In this document: piece by piece, positions 5,845 through 11,478 of the stretch
Layout of the letters: every line of letters begins with the position of its first letter
Numbering within the stretch: the stretch's first letter is position 1
Assembly: GCA_030038695.1 (NCBI GenBank)
Contig: JASHSN010000328.1
Coordinates: forward strand, 1 to 11,650
Reading direction: 5' to 3'
DNA from: Nitrososphaeraceae archaeon
GTDB lineage: Archaea > Thermoproteota > Nitrososphaeria > Nitrososphaerales > Nitrososphaeraceae
Length of the DNA: 11,650 bases
The notes under the pieces: model-generated
What the model saw: only the letters and a program-made list of their open reading frames with translations
The model's database searches: none
What the model was told of the DNA's origin: nothing
Program-made: the position numbers and the translations under genes

Positions 5845-6684
5845 TTATCTGCTTGCATGTGATGTGGTGTCTATCGATTTGGTTGAATTGCTTATTTGAA
5901 ATGTATCTATCATTTGCTGTACTATTGGCATATATTTATCGTATTCATTCAGGATGGCCTTATAAATTAAAATAAAGAGCTTGTCTCCTTCGATTGCACC
6001 AATGTGCATACTTCTCTCAGGGTAAGGGCTGGAAAATGTCGTTGTAGATGATGTATACGTTGAGTTGTATGCGGGTAAACCACCAAGTGTCGTCTTAGTC
6101 AATTCAAGCAAATTTCCGAAGCCATATTCGTCACTTGCGTACTGGGAAACAGTCTTCCCTTTGTCTTTTGGGTAATATACGGATAAACTGAGACTTGTAT
6201 TAAAATCAGGAATCCCAGAAGGATAGGTCTTCTTTAGCAGATTTTCGGAAGAGGGCGTTAGGTGAAAATGTAGTCTAAGCGAGTTTAAAGCAGCGGTTTG
6301 GTTGGCAAAGATTGGACTAAACGATACAAGCTCATGAGTAGTGCCGTTTGCCAGTTCGTATATGAATCGTCCAGTTTGTTTATACCAATTAGTAGGATAT
6401 TGCATTTTTATCCCATACACGGGATTTACATAAGTAAAGTGTTCAGGATCATTACCTATCACAAAGTTAGTTATCGGAACGGTCTGGGTAGGCATAGTTG
6501 ATTTACCTAGAGTTGGCATGTATGCTAGCACGACATGATCGTAATTTTGTAAGCATGCATATAAAACCAACAATAGCGAAAATACAAACGCTAGATATGA
6601 TCTCTTAACACCATGCTTTGAGTTCAAGCTTTCAATTCTTACAGATAACGAGTTATTAAGTTTAGTCCCCTCATAGTATAGCAT
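5845..6684 (-). CDS. PsbP-like secreted or membrane-anchored protein
   Basis: The 279-residue protein has an N-terminal hydrophobic helix at about residues 30-46 (YLAFVFSLLLVLYAC). This is preceded by an unusually long basic stretch of 29 residues, so the real start may be further in, for example the TTG at codon 20. After a Thr/Pro linker comes the PsbP-like core: FTYVNPVYGIKMQYPTNWYK (83-102), a central beta-rich part, GGLPAYNSTYTSS, and a closing region GDKLFILIYKAILNEYDKYMPIVQQMIDTFQI. This arrangement is common in Nitrososphaerota surface proteins of unknown role. Plant PsbP relatives stabilise photosystem II, but that role cannot apply here. It should face the outside of the cell membrane, and several N-x-S/T sequons could be glycosylated. 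It is transcribed separately from its neighbours. The family call rests on the YGIKxQYPxNW motif and the closing IDTFQI. Confidence 0.8.
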   Translation of the reverse strand: MLYYEGTKLNNSLSVRIESLNSKHGVKRSYLAFVFSLLLVLYACLQNYDHVVLAYMPTLGKSTMPTQTVPITNFVIGNDPEHFTYVNPVYGIKMQYPTNWYKQTGRFIYELANGTTHELVSFSPIFANQTAALNSLRLHFHLTPSSENLLKKTYPSGIPDFNTSLSLSVYYPKDKGKTVSQYASDEYGFGNLLELTKTTLGGLPAYNSTYTSSTTTFSSPYPERSMHIGAIEGDKLFILIYKAILNEYDKYMPIVQQMIDTFQISNSTKSIDTTSHASR

Positions 6685-6719
6685 TCTTCAGACTTTTAAT
6701 CTGTATTACAACAAATTTC

Positions 6720-6902
6720 CTATCTTTTGTGAAGAATAATGGCAATACAAACAACAACGGCTGGCCGAAATTCTGATAGAATATCGCTTCCACTTATTGA
6801 AAATGTAGTATAAGGATTCTGCCCATTACGAATGATCATATTTTGATAGCCGTACGGCCCATAAACATCGATGCTGCGATACCAGTCGCTGATAGGACGC
6901 AT
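6720..6902 (-). CDS. Small frame (60 aa) ending in a membrane-anchor-like segment; possible C-terminal fragment
   Basis: It begins right after the stop of the YVTN protein, 12 bases away. The first part is aromatic-rich (DWYRSIDVYGPYGYQN). The end, SEFRPAVVVCIAIILHKR, looks like an archaeal C-terminal anchor: a (P/S)EF-type motif, a short hydrophobic stretch, then basic residues. Such anchors close many thaumarchaeal surface proteins. I infer that this could be the detached C-terminal end of a surface protein, perhaps formerly joined to the propeller upstream. The hydrophobic part is short (about 11 residues), so it may no longer work. The alternative is a chance frame. Confidence 0.3.
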   Translation of the reverse strand: MRPISDWYRSIDVYGPYGYQNMIIRNGQNPYTTFSISGSDILSEFRPAVVVCIAIILHKR

Positions 6903-6913
6903 TTAACGTTAAA
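6902..6913. repeat. Perfect 12-bp palindrome TTTAACGTTAAA
   Basis: It sits exactly between the YVTN stop codon (6915-6917) and the ATG of the downstream 60-aa frame, touching the latter. It could be an operator-like dyad, or simply AT-rich coincidence. Confidence 0.35.
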
Positions 6914-6914
6914 G

Positions 6915-7334
6915 CTAGGGGGGCACTGTAATTACAGAGACGGTGCCATCACCTGAATTGGTCACGTACAGGTAACCATTAGTCGAATCAAGAGCGATTC
7001 CAAATGAAGCTCCGCCGACAGGAATCGGGCTACCTACAACAGTGTTGGTCTGACCTGAAATTACAGAGACATTGTTTGAGACTTGATTTGTTACATACAA
7101 ATTTCCAGTGCTTGAATCGAAAGCAATACCTGATGGACTTTTACTGACATTGACGCTATCGATAACAGTGTTGGTTTGACCTGATATTACAGAGACTGTG
7201 CCGTCGCCAAAATTGGCTACGTACAAGTTACCATTATTTGGGTCAAAAGCAAGTTCAGCTGGATCCAGGTTTATAATAGGTATGGTTAGATTGACAAGTA
7301 TGGTTGGATGTGCTTTAGTTATGTGTTTCTTCAC
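6915..7334 (-). CDS. Short YVTN beta-propeller repeat protein (three repeats, no signal peptide)
   Basis: The 139-residue product has three YVTN-family repeats with a period of about 43 residues. Each has a G-I/L-A-x-D-x-x-x-G-x-L-Y-V-x-N core (YVAN 38-41, YVTN 80-83 and 123-126) followed by TVSVISGQTNTV. Such repeats form blades of surface beta-propellers, which normally need six to eight blades and carry a signal peptide. Here there are only three blades, with no signal peptide and an abrupt ending VITVPP. The frame has no ATG; the only usable start is GTG at 7334, with a TATA-like element about 24 bases upstream, giving a leaderless mRNA. The DNA repeats are similar enough to recombine, so loss of blades is plausible. 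The product may oligomerise to complete a propeller, or the gene may be a truncated relic of a longer surface protein. Confidence 0.7.
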   Translation of the reverse strand: MKKHITKAHPTILVNLTIPIINLDPAELAFDPNNGNLYVANFGDGTVSVISGQTNTVIDSVNVSKSPSGIAFDSSTGNLYVTNQVSNNVSVISGQTNTVVGSPIPVGGASFGIALDSTNGYLYVTNSGDGTVSVITVPP

Positions 7335-7563
7335 CTGCCTAATGGATGTAATGTAAATTTTAAACCTTATGGTAGGTTGTAGGAAATGTTAGCAGTCTAT
7401 CCTGCAATTCCAATATGCTGGAAGGCTCACGGATTGCAGTATTGAGCTGACCACTTCTCCACAGCCTTTGCCCATCGCAACCTATTCTAGGTTCCATGCC
7501 TCTTTGAGCAAGAAACCTTGAATTCTTAATCTAATGGATAATATAGCCATCGGGCAGACTAGT
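7335..7563. other. Intergenic stretch with a weak coding-like minus-strand frame
   Basis: Besides the YVTN promoter, a minus-strand frame without start codon signals is open from 7530 to a TAA at 7360-7362 and reads FLAQRGMEPRIGCDGQRLWR and further basic residues. It could be a scrap of a transposase-like gene, but I cannot assign it. No RNA gene was seen. Confidence 0.25.
7352..7364 (-). promoter_or_regulatory. TATA-like element of the YVTN gene
   Basis: On the minus strand this reads TTTAAAATTTACA, centred about 24 bases before the GTG at 7334. The spacing supports that GTG as the start of a leaderless transcript. Confidence 0.4.
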
Positions 7564-8511
7564 TTATCCTAAAAATTCTTCTTGGGTCAAATCCATGTTT
7601 ACACCTGCTGCAGCTCGGACCCCTTCAGCAGCGGCAATAATTAATTTAGCAGGAGCAATTACAGAAGCATCACCTGCTGCATATACTCCTTGAATGTTTG
7701 TTCTACCATACGAGTCTACAACAATACCGCCAAGTGGATTATATTGGCATCCTAATTCTTTACCAAAATCAGACGCTTGTATTAATTGCGGCATAACAAA
7801 ACCACCTTTTCTTAAGAACTTTTCTCCATTTTCAAAGACTATTTTTTCTATCTGTCCATTTTTTCCTTCAAAGTTTTTAATTTTGTTTTCGATTATTTTT
7901 ATTCCCTTATTTTCGAGCAGAGTTTTTTGTTTAGAATTTTGAAAGGCCTCACCATTATTTGTGCATACAACCAAGTCTTTAGACCAATTATAAATAATCT
8001 GAATAAAATGAAAACCCTGAACTTGTTCACCTATAATAACAACCAAAGGTTTGTCCCGTAATTCATATCCATCACAATAAGGACAATGAAATAAACTCTT
8101 GCCATAGTAGTCAGAAATATTTTCTATATTTGGTAAAACATCTTTTAGACCGGTAGCGATTATCATAGTCTTGGATTGATATAGTTCATCATTCTCTGAC
8201 GTTAATAATTCAAATGATGGTTTATCGTTTTTATTATTTTTTATTACTGAAACTACTTCTCTTTTCTCATATCTAAGAGAAGGATATCTACCTAGTTCCT
8301 TGTGAGCAATTTCTCTAAATTCTTTAGGTTTTATTCCGTCCCGTGTAATAAATCCATGAGATTCCTGTGTAACAGCATTTCTGGGAGTGTCGTTATCAAG
8401 CAATATGACATTTCGTCTTGCTCGTCCTAAGATAAGAGCAGCATTTAAACCCGCAGGACCTCCACCGATAATAGCACAATCAAATAGCGTATCTATTCTA
8501 TACAATTGCAT
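7564..8511 (-). CDS. Thioredoxin-reductase-like FAD-dependent oxidoreductase with CPYC and an atypical NAD(P)H site
   Basis: The 315-residue flavoprotein has the length and layout of low-molecular-weight thioredoxin reductases. It has the FAD Rossmann motif GGGPAG (16-21), ATG (119-121), the redox pair CPYC (143-146) in FHCPYCDGYE, and the C-terminal FAD motif GVYAAGD (275-281). What is missing is the second nucleotide site. Where the family has GxGxxA plus an HRRD-like motif for NADPH, this protein has VIIGEQVQGFHF (about 159-170) and VVCTNNG. This resembles TrxR-like branches that use other electron donors or bind NAD(P)H poorly. It probably transfers electrons to a disulfide partner in the cytosol; the donor is uncertain. 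The gene is AT-rich with long Lys/Asn runs (KNNKNDK), which may indicate transfer. It starts 9 bases after the end of the integrase remnant. Confidence 0.88.
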   Translation of the reverse strand: MQLYRIDTLFDCAIIGGGPAGLNAALILGRARRNVILLDNDTPRNAVTQESHGFITRDGIKPKEFREIAHKELGRYPSLRYEKREVVSVIKNNKNDKPSFELLTSENDELYQSKTMIIATGLKDVLPNIENISDYYGKSLFHCPYCDGYELRDKPLVVIIGEQVQGFHFIQIIYNWSKDLVVCTNNGEAFQNSKQKTLLENKGIKIIENKIKNFEGKNGQIEKIVFENGEKFLRKGGFVMPQLIQASDFGKELGCQYNPLGGIVVDSYGRTNIQGVYAAGDASVIAPAKLIIAAAEGVRAAAGVNMDLTQEEFLG

Positions 8512-8520
8512 TCTATGGGG

Positions 8521-8784
8521 TTAATTTACTTTTTCAATCCTGCTTTGAAAATATCGATGATTTAGGAATGATAAAATCTGTCCTTTACTGCTGGTGGAGG
8601 TGAAAGGCAAACCATCATGAAATTTGTCAAAAGATATCATCAACTCCAATAGGTTTACAGTATTACAGTAGCTCTTGGGGTCCTTTGATCCCATATAGTC
8701 AAAGAAGTCTCTTATTATAACCCTATTGGTTTCGCCTCTCATCGAGTCGACTTTCTTCAGCGTTGTAACGATATCAGCAGGCAT
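8521..8784 (-). CDS. N-terminal (core-binding) domain remnant of a tyrosine-type integrase
   Basis: The 87-residue product resembles the N-terminal SAM-like DNA-arm domain of integrases that are abundant in Nitrosocosmicus/Nitrososphaera. It has an N-terminal helix followed by RDFFDYMGSKDPKSYCNTV, an ELMISFDKFHDG helix, and the FTSTSSKGQILSFLNHRYFQ element that normally precedes the linker to the catalytic domain. The frame ends straight after (SRIEKVN). The catalytic domain with the R..HxxR..Y residues is absent, and the next gene begins 9 bases later. Full-length enzymes have about 300 or more residues. I infer a truncated gene left by loss of an integrated element, replaced at its 3' side by the flavoprotein gene. 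A domain-only DNA-binding protein is possible but less likely. The match is from memory of the family, not a search. Confidence 0.6.
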   Translation of the reverse strand: MPADIVTTLKKVDSMRGETNRVIIRDFFDYMGSKDPKSYCNTVNLLELMISFDKFHDGLPFTSTSSKGQILSFLNHRYFQSRIEKVN

Positions 8785-8841
8785 TGAATTGCAAAACTGC
8801 TAAAGATGGGCCAGAGATACAAGCCCTTATCCTATACAAGC

Positions 8842-9954
8842 TCATCTAAGGGCAGTCTTTACAGCCATTATAAATTCATCAAGTGGAACAGGCTTTTTTA
8901 TAATATCATTTGTGGTCTTAACATCAGGCAATATACTAACAAGCTCCGGTACTGCGTCTAGAGCAGATACAAAGAGTATCTTGATATTTCTATTAATTGC
9001 CTTCAATCTATAATACAACTGCAATCCGTTGAGGCCAGGCATTCTTATATCTAAAATAGCCAAATTATAATGAGATGGATTTACATTTACAAAGTGAGCT
9101 AATGCTTCCACAGGGTCTTCGAATGCTTCAACATTATAACCTTCAGAAGATAATCCCTCTTTGAAAGTGTCGAGAATATCTTTTTCGTCATCAATTAACA
9201 AAATATTCGTGGAAGAAGGTTCTTTCCAGTCATGCACGCTAATAGAAGTAATACGATTATTCTTTTGCAAAGAATATAGAGGATAATTGTTAAATTCGTG
9301 CTCCAGTGTTACTATCTCCTCGAAATGGTAACAATTTTTCTCAAGAGAAGAAAGCAAAGATAAGGATCGTATAATCTCATATAGCCCGTGTCCTATTGCT
9401 GTACCGTTCGATAATGCCTTATAGTTTATCTTTGAACATATATTCATAATTGGGCCGAACAAATCATCAGCTTGGGAAGTAGCAGATCTGGCGACTTCTA
9501 CTCTACCATAATCAGCACTAATTCTGTAGCTCACGGAGGGCAATCCTTCTTCATACAACCTTTGATTAATTGTATTACGGGATTCTATCATTCTTATACA
9601 ACATTCAAGCACATCATTAAATGCAGATTTGTTAGAAGCGTCAGATGTTCTAGGGTAGCAGAGTATTAAACAGTCACCAACATTTTTTATTATTTTAGCT
9701 CCGAAGTTCCTACCTATTGCGGCCATTGTATTAAGAAAAATCTCATAGTATTTTCTGATCTTTTGTGGATTATTGATACTAGAAGTAACCCTTGTAGAAT
9801 CAACTATATCAACAAAACAAACACAACAATTCTGTGCTCCAATGAAAGATATTTCGTCTACTTCTTCATTATATTTCGTAGAATTAATGACTTCAGAAGA
9901 AGAAGGGATTGGGGCACGGCTGACGATTGAAGGTTCATTAGTTGGGATTTTCAC
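8842..9954 (-). CDS. Class III nucleotidyl cyclase domain fused to a C-terminal response-regulator receiver domain
   Basis: This is a 370-residue cytosolic protein with two domains. Residues about 40-230 form a class III adenylyl/guanylyl cyclase homology domain. They have metal-binding Asp49 (CFVDIVDST) and Asp94 (KNVGDC), the ATP-type base-recognising pair Lys90 and Asp164 (DDLFG), and Asn171 in NICSKI. The transition-state Arg usually found four residues after that Asn is Lys175. Residues about 249-370 form a complete receiver domain: acidic pair Asp255/Asp256 (LLIDDE), phospho-acceptor Asp302 (LDIRMPGLNG), Ser330 and Lys354 (KKP). It would make cyclic AMP (or another product) under control of phosphorylation by a histidine kinase. 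The start is a GTG at 9954, preceded by an in-frame stop 12 bases upstream. The zinc-finger gene lies 43 bases upstream on the same strand, so co-transcription is possible. Confidence 0.88.
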   Translation of the reverse strand: MKIPTNEPSIVSRAPIPSSSEVINSTKYNEEVDEISFIGAQNCCVCFVDIVDSTRVTSSINNPQKIRKYYEIFLNTMAAIGRNFGAKIIKNVGDCLILCYPRTSDASNKSAFNDVLECCIRMIESRNTINQRLYEEGLPSVSYRISADYGRVEVARSATSQADDLFGPIMNICSKINYKALSNGTAIGHGLYEIIRSLSLLSSLEKNCYHFEEIVTLEHEFNNYPLYSLQKNNRITSISVHDWKEPSSTNILLIDDEKDILDTFKEGLSSEGYNVEAFEDPVEALAHFVNVNPSHYNLAILDIRMPGLNGLQLYYRLKAINRNIKILFVSALDAVPELVSILPDVKTTNDIIKKPVPLDEFIMAVKTALR

Positions 9955-9997
9955 AGATAATCGCTACCTTCGAGATGATAAACATTGTTATCTCGAT

Positions 9998-10324
9998 CTA
10001 GGTATTAAGTCTTCTTCCGGTCTCTAACTGTTTCTTATAGGAAATAATAGCAGACATTAACTTATCATAATTTCCATAGTCAATGAAATTTACTACTTGA
10101 CGTGTTGCGGTCATTTTTGAATGCATATTGACTCCACGCATCGATTTAAACCGTCTGTTACAAGCAATACATACTGCATCACTGAGCCGTGCTTGATCAT
10201 AGTGTACCCCTATTCGTGTAAGAGGTGCTTGAGATGACGGTTGATTTATCATAAGTATCAACATATTTGTTTCGTAAGGGGTTTCAATAAGTGTTGTGAA
10301 GACGTTGTGTATTTTGTGGCACAA
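9998..10324 (-). CDS. Small C2H2-like zinc-finger protein, second zinc ligand pair incomplete
   Basis: The protein is up to 108 residues. The centre reads AVCIACNRRFKSMRGVNMHS (50-69): Cys52 and Cys55 with CxxC spacing, a Phe, a conserved Gly, and His68, the plan of a C2H2 finger. Related thaumarchaeal proteins, as I recall them, have a second His after MTA; here that place is Gln76, so zinc binding may be weakened or a different ligand used. The following VNFIDYGNYDKLMSAI is a conserved-looking tail. The longest start is TTG at 10324; the ATG at 10264 (codon 21) is a good alternative and keeps the finger intact. Its likely role is nucleic-acid or protein binding. It lies just upstream of the cyclase-receiver gene on the same strand. 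Confidence 0.6.
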   Translation of the reverse strand: MCHKIHNVFTTLIETPYETNMLILMINQPSSQAPLTRIGVHYDQARLSDAVCIACNRRFKSMRGVNMHSKMTATRQVVNFIDYGNYDKLMSAIISYKKQLETGRRLNT

Positions 10325-10369
10325 CGTAGGACAGATCTAGCCCGAATGCTACCTCTCAACCATTTGCTT

Positions 10370-10379
10370 TAGTATAAAG
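10370..10379 (-). promoter_or_regulatory. TATA-like element upstream of the zinc-finger gene
   Basis: On the minus strand this reads CTTTATACTA, about 50 bases before the TTG at 10324. It would start transcription near 10350 and give a 25-base leader to the TTG, or about 85 bases to the ATG at 10264. Confidence 0.35.
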
Positions 10380-10415
10380 AATATTGGGTTCACAAATTGG
10401 TTTCTATCTCTAGCG

Positions 10416-10423
10416 TTTATAAA
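10416..10423. promoter_or_regulatory. Palindromic TATA-like box TTTATAAA
   Basis: The sequence is its own reverse complement, so it could serve either strand. On the plus strand no gene follows within 300 bases; on the minus strand it is about 97 bases from the zinc-finger start. If used to the right it could drive a small RNA. Confidence 0.3.
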
Positions 10424-10828
10424 CCTTAACTTATTGCTACACTAGCACATACTAGTACAGCTCCTCTGTCTTTTGTTATGCAACAGTTCTCGATCGATTT
10501 TCGAGATATTGGAGCTAGCTGCTAAATGGTTCAGCATGCAAAGATCCTATTGATGAGCTTGTAAGCGATGCTACAAACAAAGCGTGTGTTTTGTTTTATA
10601 GTTTGCTTAAAATAAGGCGAGTCACTTTCACTTAGATCAGAGCCTCTGTTTACATGCTAAAGCTGTTCGATTGGATAAGCGGATGTGTGCTTGATTCTCA
10701 TAATTGAAAATAATAGCTTGGAGTACGTTATATCCTCTCAGGTGGGTGCGTCTGCGTGGATTGTCTACCTGACAGCTGCTGCAGTTAAATATTTTGTTGT
10801 GCTATCATTTTTACCCAAGACATTTATC

Positions 10829-10870
10829 CGTATAGCCACAGAGACATTGGTCATAGACTGTGGCTATACG
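10829..10870. repeat. Perfect 13-bp inverted repeat with 16-base loop
   Basis: Arm 10829-10841 is CGTATAGCCACAG and arm 10858-10870 is its exact reverse complement, with 16 bases between. Transcribed in either direction it would form a stable hairpin. There is no T-run after it, so it is not a typical terminator. It lies about 90 bases beyond the end of the truncated transposase and far from any intact gene. It could be a structured RNA element, a protein-binding dyad, or facing ends of a small mobile element. Confidence 0.75.
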
Positions 10871-10961
10871 TGAGTACTACTTATAAGATAAGACAGTCCG
10901 AAAAATCACTTCAATCTATCAGACAATTCATTATGAAGGATTAAATTTATCTACTAAGAAC

Positions 10962-11170
10962 CTATGCGAAAAGTCCTGCTGCTCTGAAAGTAATACATGT
11001 ACAAGCAAAATGCAACATAGCTATGTAGTTTTCTACTTTTTTCTCCCATCGTATCAATAATCGTCTAAACCTATTCATCCAAGAGTGGGTTCTTTCAACA
11101 ATCCAATGTCTAGCTCTGTATCGTGGTATTCGTTTACAATTTACTCTGTGTTCTCCTCTTAAACGGATGG
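10962..11170 (-). mobile_element. 5'-truncated IS5-family transposase (C-terminal 68-70 residues)
   Basis: The minus-strand frame encodes the C-terminal end of an IS5-type DDE transposase: RLRGEHRVNCKRIPRYRARH, then the hallmark WIVERTHSWMNRFRRLLIRW with the third catalytic residue Glu, then EKKVENYIAMLHFAC and the usual AGLFA ending. Residues encoded above about 11170 no longer resemble the family. The first two catalytic Asp residues and roughly two thirds of the protein are gone, so it cannot be active. The break point falls next to the start of a plus-strand frame (11195-11317), indicating a rearrangement junction. Terminal inverted repeats could not be identified. Confidence 0.85.
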
Positions 11171-11194
11171 TGCTAGTGTCATAGGAAAAGCAGT

Positions 11195-11317
11195 ATGGGA
11201 CCGAGAGGAGATATTCGCGAAGTAATAGGAAAGTGGGTACGAAAGAATGATGGTCCTGAAGAAGTTGAGCAGATACTTGATACAATGAGGAAGTACGGAA
11301 AAATAAAAGAGCATTAA
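11195..11317 (+). CDS. Small hypothetical frame (40 aa), probably the 3' end of a truncated gene
   Basis: It reads MGPRGDIREVIGKWVRKNDG, then PEEVEQILDTMRKYGKIKEH and TAA. The composition is strongly coding-like (charged, helix-forming, regular heptad-like spacing), much better than the minus-strand frame across the same bases. The frame is open for only six codons upstream of the ATG before a TAG, close to the point where the IS5 transposase breaks off. I infer that the 5' part was lost at that junction. No family is recognised. Confidence 0.4.
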   Translation: MGPRGDIREVIGKWVRKNDGPEEVEQILDTMRKYGKIKEH

Positions 11318-11330
11318 ATGAGATGATCCT

Positions 11331-11441
11331 TCAATGCTCAGTATTTTTCTTTTTGCTTCGTTGTATCTTTTCAAGAGTCTCAGCCCAATTAACAAAGCAA
11401 TTCCATAATAAGTTAGCATCTCTCTGCTTCTTATGGTTCAT
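11331..11441 (-). CDS. Small hypothetical frame (36 aa)
   Basis: An ATG at 11441 opens a short basic, tryptophan-containing frame, MNHKKQRDANLLWNCFVNWA followed by ETLEKIQRSKKKNTEH and TGA. The composition looks coding. It follows the end of the IS630-type transposase by 37 bases on the same strand and converges with the 40-aa frame. It could be a small gene or a leftover piece. An overlapping longer frame in another phase (11159-11419) looks worse. Confidence 0.3.
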   Translation of the reverse strand: MNHKKQRDANLLWNCFVNWAETLEKIQRSKKKNTEH

Positions 11442-11478
11442 TATAGGTCACTTTACTATACCATTTAACATAATTCCG

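Larger units (their letters stand above)
10325..10961. other. Gene-free stretch of 637 bases
   Basis: Nothing convincing is coded here on either strand. A plus-strand frame at 10685-10873 is open but has no recognisable features and spans the hairpin. The stretch holds two TATA-like boxes (10370, 10416), the palindrome AGCTAGCT near 10511, and the perfect 13-bp inverted repeat at 10829-10870. The outer end of the IS5-type element should lie somewhere in 10870-10961. Confidence 0.45.

Noticed and set aside
6960..7270. Regularly spaced DNA repeats considered as a CRISPR array
   Set aside because: The period is about 129 bases and the repeats encode YVTN propeller blades in frame.
9773..10027. 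Plus-strand frame of 84 codons over the cyclase start
   Set aside because: It is antisense to conserved cyclase residues including FVDIVDST.
10665..10672. GTTCGATT, resembling a tRNA T-loop
   Set aside because: No matching stems, D-arm or acceptor pairing could be found around it.
10685..10873. Plus-strand frame of 62 codons
   Set aside because: No family or coding character is seen, and its end is the perfect inverted repeat, which explains part of the sequence better.
11159..11419. Minus-strand frame of 86 codons between the two transposase remnants
   Set aside because: The translation is hydrophobic and irregular, while the plus-strand 40-aa and minus-strand 36-aa frames over the same bases look more like protein.
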